Shown: positions 1 to 5,677 of the stretch, piece after piece
How the letters are laid out: every line of letters begins with the position of its first letter
Position numbering within the stretch: position 1 is the stretch's first letter
Assembly (NCBI GenBank): GCA_021779415.1
Contig: JAJYAS010000256.1
Span: 1-5,792 of the forward strand
Length of the DNA: 5,792 bases
Source: Bacillota bacterium
GTDB taxonomy: Bacteria; Bacillota_B; Desulfitobacteriia; Desulfitobacteriales; Desulfitobacteriaceae
Direction of reading: 5' to 3'
Notes under the pieces: model-generated
What the model was told of the DNA's origin: nothing
The model's input: the letters and a program-made list of their open reading frames with translations, nothing else
The model's database searches: none
Translations under genes and position numbers: made by a program

Positions 1-8
1 GAAACTAA

Positions 9-15
9 CCTCCTC
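9..15 (-). promoter_or_regulatory. Shine-Dalgarno of a gene starting just beyond the left edge
   Basis: On the minus strand the window ends with GAGGAGG followed by eight bases, which is the right spacing for a start codon immediately outside the window. No coding sequence of that gene is visible. The 111-bp gap between it and the AIM24 gene has no convincing intrinsic terminator, so co-transcription with the AIM24 gene is possible. A weak AT-rich promoter in the gap cannot be excluded. Confidence 0.6.
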
Positions 16-111
16 AATCCAAAGCAATATTTGATAATTAATGATACCTGAATTTTATGTTTAATAGTTTCTTGAACCGCAACCTTGTCGGCATCTTAAT
101 TGTAACTTGAC

Positions 112-807
112 TTATTCACTTGTTGGCATATGAAAATACATTGATTGAATACCAACCCTTCCCGGCCCAGTAAAACGATTAGTTATTAAATTTGCCGAAG
201 CAAATATGCCGGTAGAAATTGATTGAATGTTAGTTTTCATATCTACGCTTTTATCTTTATATAACCACCCTCCTGGTTCAACATCAATCTGCTCTCCAGG
301 AGAGAGGTTCTTTTCAAAGACATTGCCGTATCCATGCAACCATAAGATACCTTCTCCATTATCACAATGAAACTTATCTATGAAAAATCCGGTACCTCCA
401 AAAAGCATATTGGAAATCCCTTTTAAGCGCTCAAATGTATATTCAACATTTTCTGTAGCTGCTAGAAACTGATGTTCGCGCACATGTAATTCCTCGCCCT
501 GTTTCATGTGAATACCAAAAACATGCCCAGCGCCATCTCGACTAAAGGCAATCTGCCCCGGCCCTTCTGCCTGAGTAATAAATATTTGCATTCCCGCAAT
601 TATGCGTTTAAGTGCACCTTTCATTGGACGTATTCCTATTTTTATATCCGGTTGCTTCCATAATAGAATATGATGCTCAAAGTAAATTTTCTGACCTTGC
701 GTTAATTCAACGGTCAACGCAGGAACCAACTCACCATCTAGATGATAAACTAAGCCTGCAAAATTCTCACTACGTGCGCTCGTCGGCAGCAATACTGGTC
801 TTTCCAT
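112..807 (-). CDS. AIM24 family protein
   Basis: This 231-residue protein resembles the AIM24 family (PF01987, TIGR00266-like). These are all-beta proteins of unknown biochemical role, named after a yeast mitochondrial protein. Family-type features are the PGQIAFSRDGAGHVFGIHM stretch at about residues 83-101, the glycine-rich LFGGTGFFIDKF segment at about 134-145, the LHGYGN turn near 155-160, the PGGWLYKD element near 176-183 and a C-terminal FTGPGRVGIQS stretch. It has no signal peptide or membrane segment, so it is probably cytoplasmic. The ATG follows an AAGGAGG ribosome binding site with a rather long 12-nt gap, and no alternative in-frame start lies closer. It begins 74 bp after the upstream lipoprotein gene. 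A TTGACA (minus strand, 866-871) in that gap could be a -35, but no good -10 follows. The family assignment is confident; its role beside the lipoproteins is unknown. Confidence 0.85.
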   Translation of the reverse strand: MERPVLLPTSARSENFAGLVYHLDGELVPALTVELTQGQKIYFEHHILLWKQPDIKIGIRPMKGALKRIIAGMQIFITQAEGPGQIAFSRDGAGHVFGIHMKQGEELHVREHQFLAATENVEYTFERLKGISNMLFGGTGFFIDKFHCDNGEGILWLHGYGNVFEKNLSPGEQIDVEPGGWLYKDKSVDMKTNIQSISTGIFASANLITNRFTGPGRVGIQSMYFHMPTSE

Positions 808-881
808 GCCGCAAATTAACCTCCTTGTGAAAATTATTTCAACATTCCGCGTTGTACAAATCCCTTGTCAATGTAGCCCTA

Positions 882-2087
882 TTATTTTATGGCCAGGGTA
901 TCCATAATACCCGTCATTTCCTTGACGGCGTTATCGTATATCTTGTCATGGGACCAAATCTGTGTTACGAGTATATAATTATCCATCGCAGTAGCCTGCA
1001 TTCTGACCTTCCAGTATCCGGAACTGGTTTGTGCGTTAAATATTGCCTCTGTAGATGCGGACCCGTCGCTCTCTGTTATGCTGCTTTCCTTATAGTTTGA
1101 TATAGCATCTTTAGCATTAGTTTTTAGATTGTCTAAAGTAATTTTTATAAAATCTTTAGTTGTCCCTTCATAGGTGAGGCCTTTTTTGATAGAATCCTGT
1201 AAGAATTTCTGCTCGCATCGTATGAAATATGTGTCATTTATCTTACTTGTCAATTGAATAGTATTATTTTGCATTAAGTCGATTCTCATGCTGGCAGGAT
1301 ACTTGAAGGATACTGGGTAGGCAGAGTTAGAGAAGGTTTTGGTCTCTTGAACGGCAGCTTTTGGATCAGCAGTATTGGTATTGGTATTGGCCGCTTTAGC
1401 AATAACACGCTTAAGTGTTGTGTCTCCTATGACCATAGTATTTTCATCCTTGAAAACTGCAGTTTCCGAACTACTTGTACCGTCACTTTCAGTTATGCTT
1501 ATCGTTGTTGAATTCTTGCTTCCAGCTATTGCTGCCAATTTATAAGTATACTGTTTTTGTTCCCCATTATTTACTATCGAAACTTCTCCCTTTGGATTAA
1601 ATTTCATAGAATCTTCTCCTGAAGTCCATTTCCCAATAACAAGCGCTTCAGGCGATTTAGCGATAGTAAAGCTCACCTTTTTGGAACTGGTTTTCCCAGC
1701 TGAGTTGGTCTCCAGAGCGGTTAAGCTATGGGACCCGTTGGTCAGAGCAGTAATATCCAAGCTATAGTTGAATCCTGAATTGGTGTTGTTATAATCCGGA
1801 TAAGCTTTCTGCACATCGGGGCGGGAATCGCCGTATGTTGCTTCACCTACCGTAGTGCCATCTATCTGGATCTCGACTTTGGAAACACCGGCGGTGTCTA
1901 AGAACCAGCCCTGAACTTTATAATTAGCTGAGCTAATAGTTGCTCCAGACGCTGGAGCATCAATACAGGCATCAAATGTAGTCTTAGACTCAGCTGTAGT
2001 CTTATCACTTCCACACCCAGACAATATTACAGAAATCACCAATAAAACGACCATACTAATTAAACTTACTGATAACTTTTGTTTCAT
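882..2087 (-). CDS. Modular lipoprotein with Ig-like, lipocalin-like and PsbP-like domains
   Basis: This is a 401-residue predicted lipoprotein with a type II signal peptide. A KQK n-region and a hydrophobic core run up to the lipobox LSGC, with Cys25 as the lipidated residue. After a short T/S/K linker comes a bacterial Ig-like domain, about residues 38-143. It has the pattern VQGWFLD, GVSKVEIQIDG, YGDSRPDVQKAYPDY, NSGFNYSLDI and LTNGSHSLT, which is common in Firmicute surface proteins. Residues ~149-227 form a small beta domain (LVIGKW at the start, NTMVIGDTTLKR at the end) resembling lipocalin-like/DUF5640 domains. An Asn-Thr linker leads to residues ~252-401, where YPVSFKYPASM suggests a PsbP/DUF1795-like fold. 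The protein probably sits on the outer face of the membrane. AGAGGGGGAAAG gives a strong ribosome binding site. It is a paralogue of the gene just upstream (2178-2906), lies 90 bp after it, and no terminator is visible between them. No catalytic residues are recognisable. Confidence 0.85.
   Translation of the reverse strand: MKQKLSVSLISMVVLLVISVILSGCGSDKTTAESKTTFDACIDAPASGATISSANYKVQGWFLDTAGVSKVEIQIDGTTVGEATYGDSRPDVQKAYPDYNNTNSGFNYSLDITALTNGSHSLTALETNSAGKTSSKKVSFTIAKSPEALVIGKWTSGEDSMKFNPKGEVSIVNNGEQKQYTYKLAAIAGSKNSTTISITESDGTSSSETAVFKDENTMVIGDTTLKRVIAKAANTNTNTADPKAAVQETKTFSNSAYPVSFKYPASMRIDLMQNNTIQLTSKINDTYFIRCEQKFLQDSIKKGLTYEGTTKDFIKITLDNLKTNAKDAISNYKESSITESDGSASTEAIFNAQTSSGYWKVRMQATAMDNYILVTQIWSHDKIYDNAVKEMTGIMDTLAIK
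1373..1390. repeat. Three tandem 6-bp units (TATTGG) in a coding linker
   Basis: TATTGG occurs three times in a row. Read on the minus strand, it encodes the alternating Asn-Thr run in the linker between the lipocalin-like and C-terminal domains of the 882-2087 lipoprotein. The 6-bp unit keeps the frame, so copy-number changes would only alter linker length. The paralogous gene lacks it. Confidence 0.6.
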
Positions 2088-2110
2088 AATTCTTTCCCCC
2101 TCTTAAAAAT
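1977..2110 (-). repeat. Duplicated leader and signal-peptide segment, copy 1
   Basis: This stretch is homologous to 2796-2929 at a constant offset of 819 bp. The 47 bases at 2064-2110 are identical to 2883-2929, covering the ribosome binding site and the first codons. The rest encodes the signal peptide, the lipobox and the SKTT linker with scattered substitutions. Homology stops abruptly at codon 37, where the Ig-like domain begins, and resumes at 1658 leftwards into the lipocalin-like domain (to about 1407). It marks a relatively recent gene duplication. Confidence 0.85.
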
Positions 2111-2177
2111 GTAACTTTTATACTAACTGAAAAACCTTAATAACTGATACTTCAATTCTGTTGTCCCACCGGATCGT

Positions 2178-2906
2178 CTAGTTCAATACTTTTAATTTTG
2201 AGTCAAAAGGGTCTTTTAATTCATATACCTTACCCGTGCTTTTACTGACATAATACCAGCCAATATTATCTTGCGTTGTACTATCATTTTTTGAGACTTC
2301 AGTAAAAACACGAATGTTAAAGCAATCTATTCCCTTTGCCTGACTGCTGTTATCGCGATTTATATAATAATCGCCCTTATCATCTTTCATCACCTTATCA
2401 TCCTGATTAGGTTCAAATATATATTTGCCGTTTCCGCTTCCTAAAAGGTTTTTTACTACTTGTATTGCTTTGTCGGAACTTGTGACGGGACTCCCTGGAA
2501 CAGATCCTGTTTCTGCTTTAGGATTGGCAGCATTAGCACGCTTAAATATTGTGTCCCCTATAACCATAGTATCTTCATCCTTAAAAACTGCAGTTTCTGA
2601 TGCACTGCTGTCACTATCAGTTATGGTTATCGTTATTGAATCCTTACTTCCATCTATGGTTGCCAATTTATAAGCAAACTGCTTTTGTTCCCCATTTTCT
2701 ATTGCATTAATTCCTCCCTTTTGAGTAAATTCCATAGAACCTTCTCCTGAAATCCATTTCCCAATAACGAGTTCTTTAGGTGATTTAGGGGTATTTGTAG
2801 TCTTAGACCCAGCTGTAGTCTCATCACTTCCACATCCAGATAACATTACGGAAATTGCCAATAAAACGATCATACTAATTACACTTACTGATAACTTTTG
2901 TTTCAT
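2178..2906 (-). CDS. Lipoprotein with lipocalin-like domain and C-terminal GWYYV domain
   Basis: This 242-residue predicted lipoprotein has lipobox LSGC and lipidated Cys25. Its signal peptide is nearly identical to that of the downstream paralogue (882-2087). After the SKTT linker only three residues (NTP) separate it from the lipocalin-like/DUF5640-like domain at about 46-124 (LVIGKW to DTMVIGDTIFKR), so the Ig-like domain of the paralogue is absent. The C-terminal part, about 145-235, is unrelated to the paralogue. Its features, KAIQVVKNLL, then a central YYIN and a GWYYVSKSTGKVYEL end, resemble the small C-terminal domain found in many clostridial lipoproteins. The start is fixed by AGAGGGGGAAAG, nine bases before ATG. 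It probably heads a two-gene unit driven by the promoter module at 3014-3058, giving a leader of about 100 nt. The protein should be surface-anchored; its ligand or function is not recognisable. Confidence 0.85.
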   Translation of the reverse strand: MKQKLSVSVISMIVLLAISVMLSGCGSDETTAGSKTTNTPKSPKELVIGKWISGEGSMEFTQKGGINAIENGEQKQFAYKLATIDGSKDSITITITDSDSSASETAVFKDEDTMVIGDTIFKRANAANPKAETGSVPGSPVTSSDKAIQVVKNLLGSGNGKYIFEPNQDDKVMKDDKGDYYINRDNSSQAKGIDCFNIRVFTEVSKNDSTTQDNIGWYYVSKSTGKVYELKDPFDSKLKVLN

Positions 2907-2929
2907 AATTCTTTCCCCCTCTTAAAAAT
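2796..2929 (-). repeat. Duplicated leader and signal-peptide segment, copy 2
   Basis: This is the partner of 1977-2110. The 47-bp stretch 2883-2929 is identical to 2064-2110, including 23 bp upstream of the ATG. Upstream of 2929 the two copies diverge at once, so the duplication did not carry the ATCACCC-type promoter module with it. Confidence 0.85.
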
Positions 2930-2997
2930 ATTAAGTTTGTAATCTCACTTTGGCATCACACTTATCATATGGTTCATTTGAATACCCCGAAAATTAA

Positions 2998-3028
2998 AAT
3001 TCACTCTACAATAATTGTAGAGTGAATT
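2998..3028. terminator. Perfect 14-bp inverted repeat: terminator and/or operator
   Basis: Two perfect 14-bp arms, AATTCACTCTACAA and its complement, flank a TAA loop. On the minus strand the repeat lies 100 bp past the stop of the lipoprotein gene at 3128 and is followed by TTTTAATTTTC, so read-through RNA could form a terminator hairpin. On the plus strand CTTTTTGTTTT follows, but no plus-strand gene feeds it. The repeat also covers the TACAAT -10 box (3014-3019) and likely start point of the next promoter, so it could equally be a repressor operator. The low GC of the stem makes the terminator reading only moderate. Confidence 0.55.
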
Positions 3029-3058
3029 CTTTTTGTTTTATATCACCCAGTGGGTGAT
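3014..3058 (-). promoter_or_regulatory. Activator-type promoter module A (ATCACCC-N3-GGGTGAT plus TACAAT)
   Basis: A perfect palindrome, ATCACCC-AGT-GGGTGAT on the plus strand, spans 3042-3058. Exactly 22 bp downstream on the minus strand is TACAAT (3014-3019), a good -10 box. The position of a 17-bp-spaced -35 reads TATAAA, a poor match. With transcription starting near 3007 the palindrome is centred near -43, as for class II activators. The same geometry recurs at 5092-5136. It would drive the lipoprotein genes 2178-2906 and 882-2087. The activator is inferred to be a MalT-like LuxR protein. Confidence 0.6.
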
Positions 3059-3127
3059 CTTTTGATAACCTTTTATAATTTTTCTATAAAATCTCGCTTG
3101 GTTATTTTATCCTTATAACTACTCCTC

Positions 3128-3970
3128 TTAGTTAACAAGAAATAGATAATCCTTCCAGACCGGGCTGCTTTTAATCATATTTGCTTCGATGGTCTCATAA
3201 TTGATAGCCATCTCCAGGTGATCGCCAAGGGCATGGGGAACCTCTATACTTACTATTACTCCGTATTCCATCAACTTGTAATTGGCCTCGGCGTTTTGGA
3301 ACAGATTGATCAGATCTTGATTAGAGTACTGTCGTTTGATTTCCTCTTTCAAGTTGACTCCAGATTTCTCTAAGTCCAAATCCTTTCTCGAGGGTGAGTA
3401 CATACCGTTTTTAAATCGTTCAACAAAGACATCATTTATAGTAAAAATATCTTTTAAAGGGATAGTATGAACATCATCACCCAGTGAAATATTCTGGGTG
3501 TGATAGACATTAACCGGATTAGGAGCTTGTTCAAAATGTGCATATCCTTGATAGGAAATGCTGAGTACTTTATGACCATATCCCGCGATTTCGTAGTTCA
3601 AATCCAAGGTCAAAGCACCCATGTTTTTTCCCTCGCTTTTGAGCGAGTCTATTATCTCCCTAATATTCTCCTGTATCGCTTTATTGATTGAATCCGCCTT
3701 GGTCGGATTGTTTGTTTTGGCGAGCTGTGGGAATTTCAGGGTAATACCCGTTTCTGTATAGGTTTCATCAATAATGCCATAGGTAAACTCTTCTTTTTTC
3801 TCAGGAACGGCTATTTTCTCTGGAACGGCTTTTCCCCCAGAATCCGATTTCTTGACGTCCTGATTCGTTGAAAGTGTCTCTTTCGAAGCTTCTTTCTTGG
3901 CACAGGCTACAAGACTCATTGTCAGTATCAAACAAATGACAACCAGTAAACTTTTTTGAAGGGTTTTCAT
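3128..3970 (-). CDS. Lipoprotein with DUF4163/DUF3298-like domain
   Basis: This is a predicted lipoprotein of 280 residues from the ATG at 3970. That start gives a compact signal peptide (MKTLQKS, a hydrophobic core, lipobox LVAC with Cys23). The frame is open upstream to a TTG at 4000, but that start has no ribosome binding site and would add an unnatural ten-residue extension. An AAAGGA lies about 13 nt before the chosen ATG, so translation may be modest. A Lys/Glu/Pro-rich linker follows. The mature domain (FTYGIIDETYTETG, then LSISYQGYAHF, PVNVYHTQNISL and IPLKDIF) looks like the DUF4163/DUF3298 pair known from RsiV and PdaC-type surface proteins. Its C-terminal half is less typical. RsiV-like proteins bind lysozyme, but no transmembrane anti-sigma part exists here, so that function cannot be assumed. 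It starts 127 bp after the chagasin-domain gene with no clear promoter of its own. Confidence 0.75.
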   Translation of the reverse strand: MKTLQKSLLVVICLILTMSLVACAKKEASKETLSTNQDVKKSDSGGKAVPEKIAVPEKKEEFTYGIIDETYTETGITLKFPQLAKTNNPTKADSINKAIQENIREIIDSLKSEGKNMGALTLDLNYEIAGYGHKVLSISYQGYAHFEQAPNPVNVYHTQNISLGDDVHTIPLKDIFTINDVFVERFKNGMYSPSRKDLDLEKSGVNLKEEIKRQYSNQDLINLFQNAEANYKLMEYGVIVSIEVPHALGDHLEMAINYETIEANMIKSSPVWKDYLFLVN

Positions 3971-4097
3971 TTTTATAACCATTCCTTTCGCTACGCTCAA
4001 GGCACAAAACGTTATGAAAATCGTTGACTTTAGCTATCCATTAGTTGTTGATTTTTAATGTCTTTAGGTTAATGATCTTTCTTCGCTCTTAATAAAC

Positions 4098-5018
4098 CTA
4101 TTCACTAATCTTGATCGTATATTCACCCGTTTTTGTTGCAGATTTTTCTCCTTCCCAACTTCTATAATACTTAAAGGAAATTTTTGTTGTACCTTGTTTC
4201 ATTCCTTTAAAATTCCAGGTATGTTGACTTCCTGCTCCCACTAAATTGGGTTTACTATTATTTTGGCTATTGGTCTCTGAACCTTGGCTATTCTCCGAAT
4301 CAAGCCTAATTAAATCATTATTCTCTATAGAATAATGCCAACTATAACCTGTAGTGATATTTTCGTCTAAGGTTATTGAGACAATTTTCCCTACGTTTAC
4401 CACTTTATTTAGATTAGAACTTTCAATAGGGCTTGTTTTAGCATCGGTTTCATTAGTTTTTGAAATTGTGACAGTATTTCTCGATAGCTCATTGGTCATT
4501 TGTGTAACAATCTCCCTATAGATTTCTTTTTCTTTTTCTGGATAGGATATGATGAAGCCGAGTTGTTGATCGCCAGCGACACAGCCAACTTCATTAAAGA
4601 TGATGGGGGTATCATCTCCACCGCCATATTCAAGTATGTATCCATGATCATCAGCATACTCATGGATGATATGGCTTACTCTGTTTTTTGCCATAGCCAT
4701 CAGATCAACGCCTGAGCTATTACTCACATTGTTGCCACCCCATATCTTCAAGGTATGAAGTTTATCGGAGGACTCCATGGAGATACCGTCCCCATTATCG
4801 CTTTCTGTTTTTTTTGTATAGATATCGGGGTAGGACAGAGAGAACCCGAATCGACCATTGGAATACGTTTTATAGGAGGCCTTAGTAGCGCTTGTTTTTG
4901 TTACATCCGATGTTGGGTCAACAAGGCTTACTGGTTCTTTGTAATTGGAGCAACCGATAAGTGAAACGATTAGTACAAAAGTGATGATATAGGCTGGAAT
5001 TCTTCTCTTGTTTTTCAT
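4098..5018 (-). CDS. Lipoprotein with C-terminal chagasin-type (I42) protease inhibitor domain
   Basis: This 306-residue predicted lipoprotein has an n-region MKNKRR, a hydrophobic core and lipobox LIGC with Cys23. Residues ~52-180 begin with YSNGRFGFSLSYP and contain ESDNGDG and LKIWGGNN, a pattern seen in PsbP-like domains of clostridial lipoproteins. Residues ~205-306 match the chagasin/amoebiasin family (PF09394, MEROPS I42). All three inhibitory loops are visible: ITTGYSW at 221-227 (family NPTTGYxW), VGAGSQHTW at 260-268 and YRSWEGEK at 285-292 (family RPW loop). Known members block papain-like cysteine peptidases, so this one may protect the cell surface from such enzymes; that role is inferred. 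TGGGGGA lies seven bases before the ATG. The gene sits about 67 nt downstream of the start point predicted for promoter module B and is the first intact gene after the broken LuxR gene. Confidence 0.85.
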   Translation of the reverse strand: MKNKRRIPAYIITFVLIVSLIGCSNYKEPVSLVDPTSDVTKTSATKASYKTYSNGRFGFSLSYPDIYTKKTESDNGDGISMESSDKLHTLKIWGGNNVSNSSGVDLMAMAKNRVSHIIHEYADDHGYILEYGGGDDTPIIFNEVGCVAGDQQLGFIISYPEKEKEIYREIVTQMTNELSRNTVTISKTNETDAKTSPIESSNLNKVVNVGKIVSITLDENITTGYSWHYSIENNDLIRLDSENSQGSETNSQNNSKPNLVGAGSQHTWNFKGMKQGTTKISFKYYRSWEGEKSATKTGEYTIKISE

Positions 5019-5091
5019 TTCATGTCCCCCATTTAATATTAGTTACTCAAGTTTTGCACAGGAATTTAAACTGACCTTAAACCTTGCCCTT

Positions 5092-5136
5092 ATTGTATAG
5101 TGATTGTTTTTGCTTGAATATCACCCATCGGGTGAT
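5092..5136 (-). promoter_or_regulatory. Activator-type promoter module B (ATCACCC-N3-GGGTGAT plus TACAAT)
   Basis: The palindrome ATCACCC-ATC-GGGTGAT spans 5120-5136, only three bases beyond the stop codon of the LuxR remnant. TACAAT follows on the minus strand at 5092-5097 after exactly 22 bp, as in module A. Fourteen of the 22 spacer bases also match, including TCACT directly before the -10. The -35 position reads TATTCA, a weak match. Predicted transcription starts near 5085, giving the chagasin-domain lipoprotein gene a leader of about 67 nt. A weak -35 overlapped by a palindrome near -43 suggests activator dependence. Confidence 0.65.
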
Positions 5137-5139
5137 TTC

Positions 5140-5531
5140 TTATGAACTTACGACCAGCTTCTCAAAAATGCTCTTAAGCTGTGTTTTTACTGTGTTCTGG
5201 GAAATATATAGCCTTTCTCCTATTTCCTTGTTGGAAAACCCTTCTGCCGCAAGTTTTGCTATCTCCATTTCCCTTTTAGTAAGAACAGGCTTGCTCTCTT
5301 CAAAATACTCCTTCCTAATATGACCAACTGCTTATTATAGGTCTCGAACAGCTCCAGTATCCTTGAAATATCCTCACGGTAGCTGCCCTGTAGCTGTAGT
5401 TCCTCCAACAGAGGCTCTATGTAATCGCAGTTTTCCACAAAGGGCATATATACCTTATCTGGCATGGCAATATCAAAAACAATTAGAACATCAAGCTTCC
5501 TGCAGTCACCGACTGCTCTGAAGGTCCCCAT
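5140..5531 (-). pseudogene. C-terminal remnant of a MalT-like LuxR-family activator, frameshifted
   Basis: Two reading frames together give about 130 residues that match the C-terminus of MalT-like (ATP-dependent, LuxR-type) transcriptional activators. The first frame (from 5531) contains PDKVYMPFVENCDYIEPLL and a helical ELFETYNKQL segment. The match then continues in another frame as GHIRKEYFEESKPVLTKREM and the helix-turn-helix NKEIGERLYISQNTVKTQLK, ending at TAA (5140-5142). The shift is best explained by loss of one base in the G run at 5324-5325 (minus strand), between QL and GH. Intact family members are usually about 800-900 residues, so the ATPase and repeat domains are missing. An in-frame TAG lies upstream of the ATG. 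The protein also stops at KLVVSS, short of the last helix usually seen in GerE domains. The recognition helix itself is well preserved. It is probably non-functional. Confidence 0.85.
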
Positions 5532-5589
5532 TTGGAAACCCGGTAACTAAATATTGGTGAAGCTCAACGGAAATCTCTTTCTAAAATGC

Positions 5590-5640
5590 AAAAAAAGCCT
5601 TGAGGCAGTACATATCCATATCTATGTACCTCAAGGCTTT
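5590..5640 (-). terminator. Intrinsic terminator of ssrA
   Basis: A long hairpin pairs AAAGCCTTGAGG (5594-5605) with its complement ending at 5640. A second helix, TACATA with TATGTA, lies above a three-base bulge. On the minus strand the stem ends in GGC followed by a run of seven T, the classic intrinsic terminator tail. It lies 38 bp beyond the 3' CCA of ssrA and should end tmRNA transcription, insulating the LuxR remnant and the lipoprotein genes from it. Confidence 0.85.
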
Positions 5641-5677
5641 CGTTATTATGTATCTCCACCACATTCGAGGGTTTGAT

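Noticed and set aside
853..871. TTGACA (minus, 866-871) and TTGTACAA palindrome as a promoter for the AIM24 gene
   Set aside because: No acceptable -10 lies 16-18 bp downstream and the palindrome is only 8 bp. Not strong enough to annotate.
3476..3503. ATCACCCAGTG followed by GGGTGTGAT, resembling a third operator
   Set aside because: The two half-sites are separated by 11 bp instead of 3, the second has an extra TG, the element lies inside the 3128-3970 coding region, and no TACAAT follows at the right distance. Probably chance.
3971..4000. TTG start at 4000 for the DUF4163-like lipoprotein
   Set aside because: No Shine-Dalgarno sequence precedes it and it would put ten extra residues before a well-formed signal peptide. 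The ATG at 3970 fits better.
3982..4001. CCTT...AAGG imperfect hairpin ahead of the 3128-3970 gene
   Set aside because: Only a 4-bp and a 2-bp helix with an internal loop. Too weak to call a terminator or a regulatory RNA structure.
3801..4007. 68-codon minus-strand frame overlapping the start of the 3128-3970 gene
   Set aside because: It is an alternative frame of the lipoprotein signal-peptide region, with no ribosome binding site and no protein-like features.
612..5323. Several plus-strand open frames of 63-82 codons
   Set aside because: They lie opposite well-supported minus-strand genes or the LuxR remnant, lack good ribosome binding sites and recognisable motifs, and read as antisense shadows.
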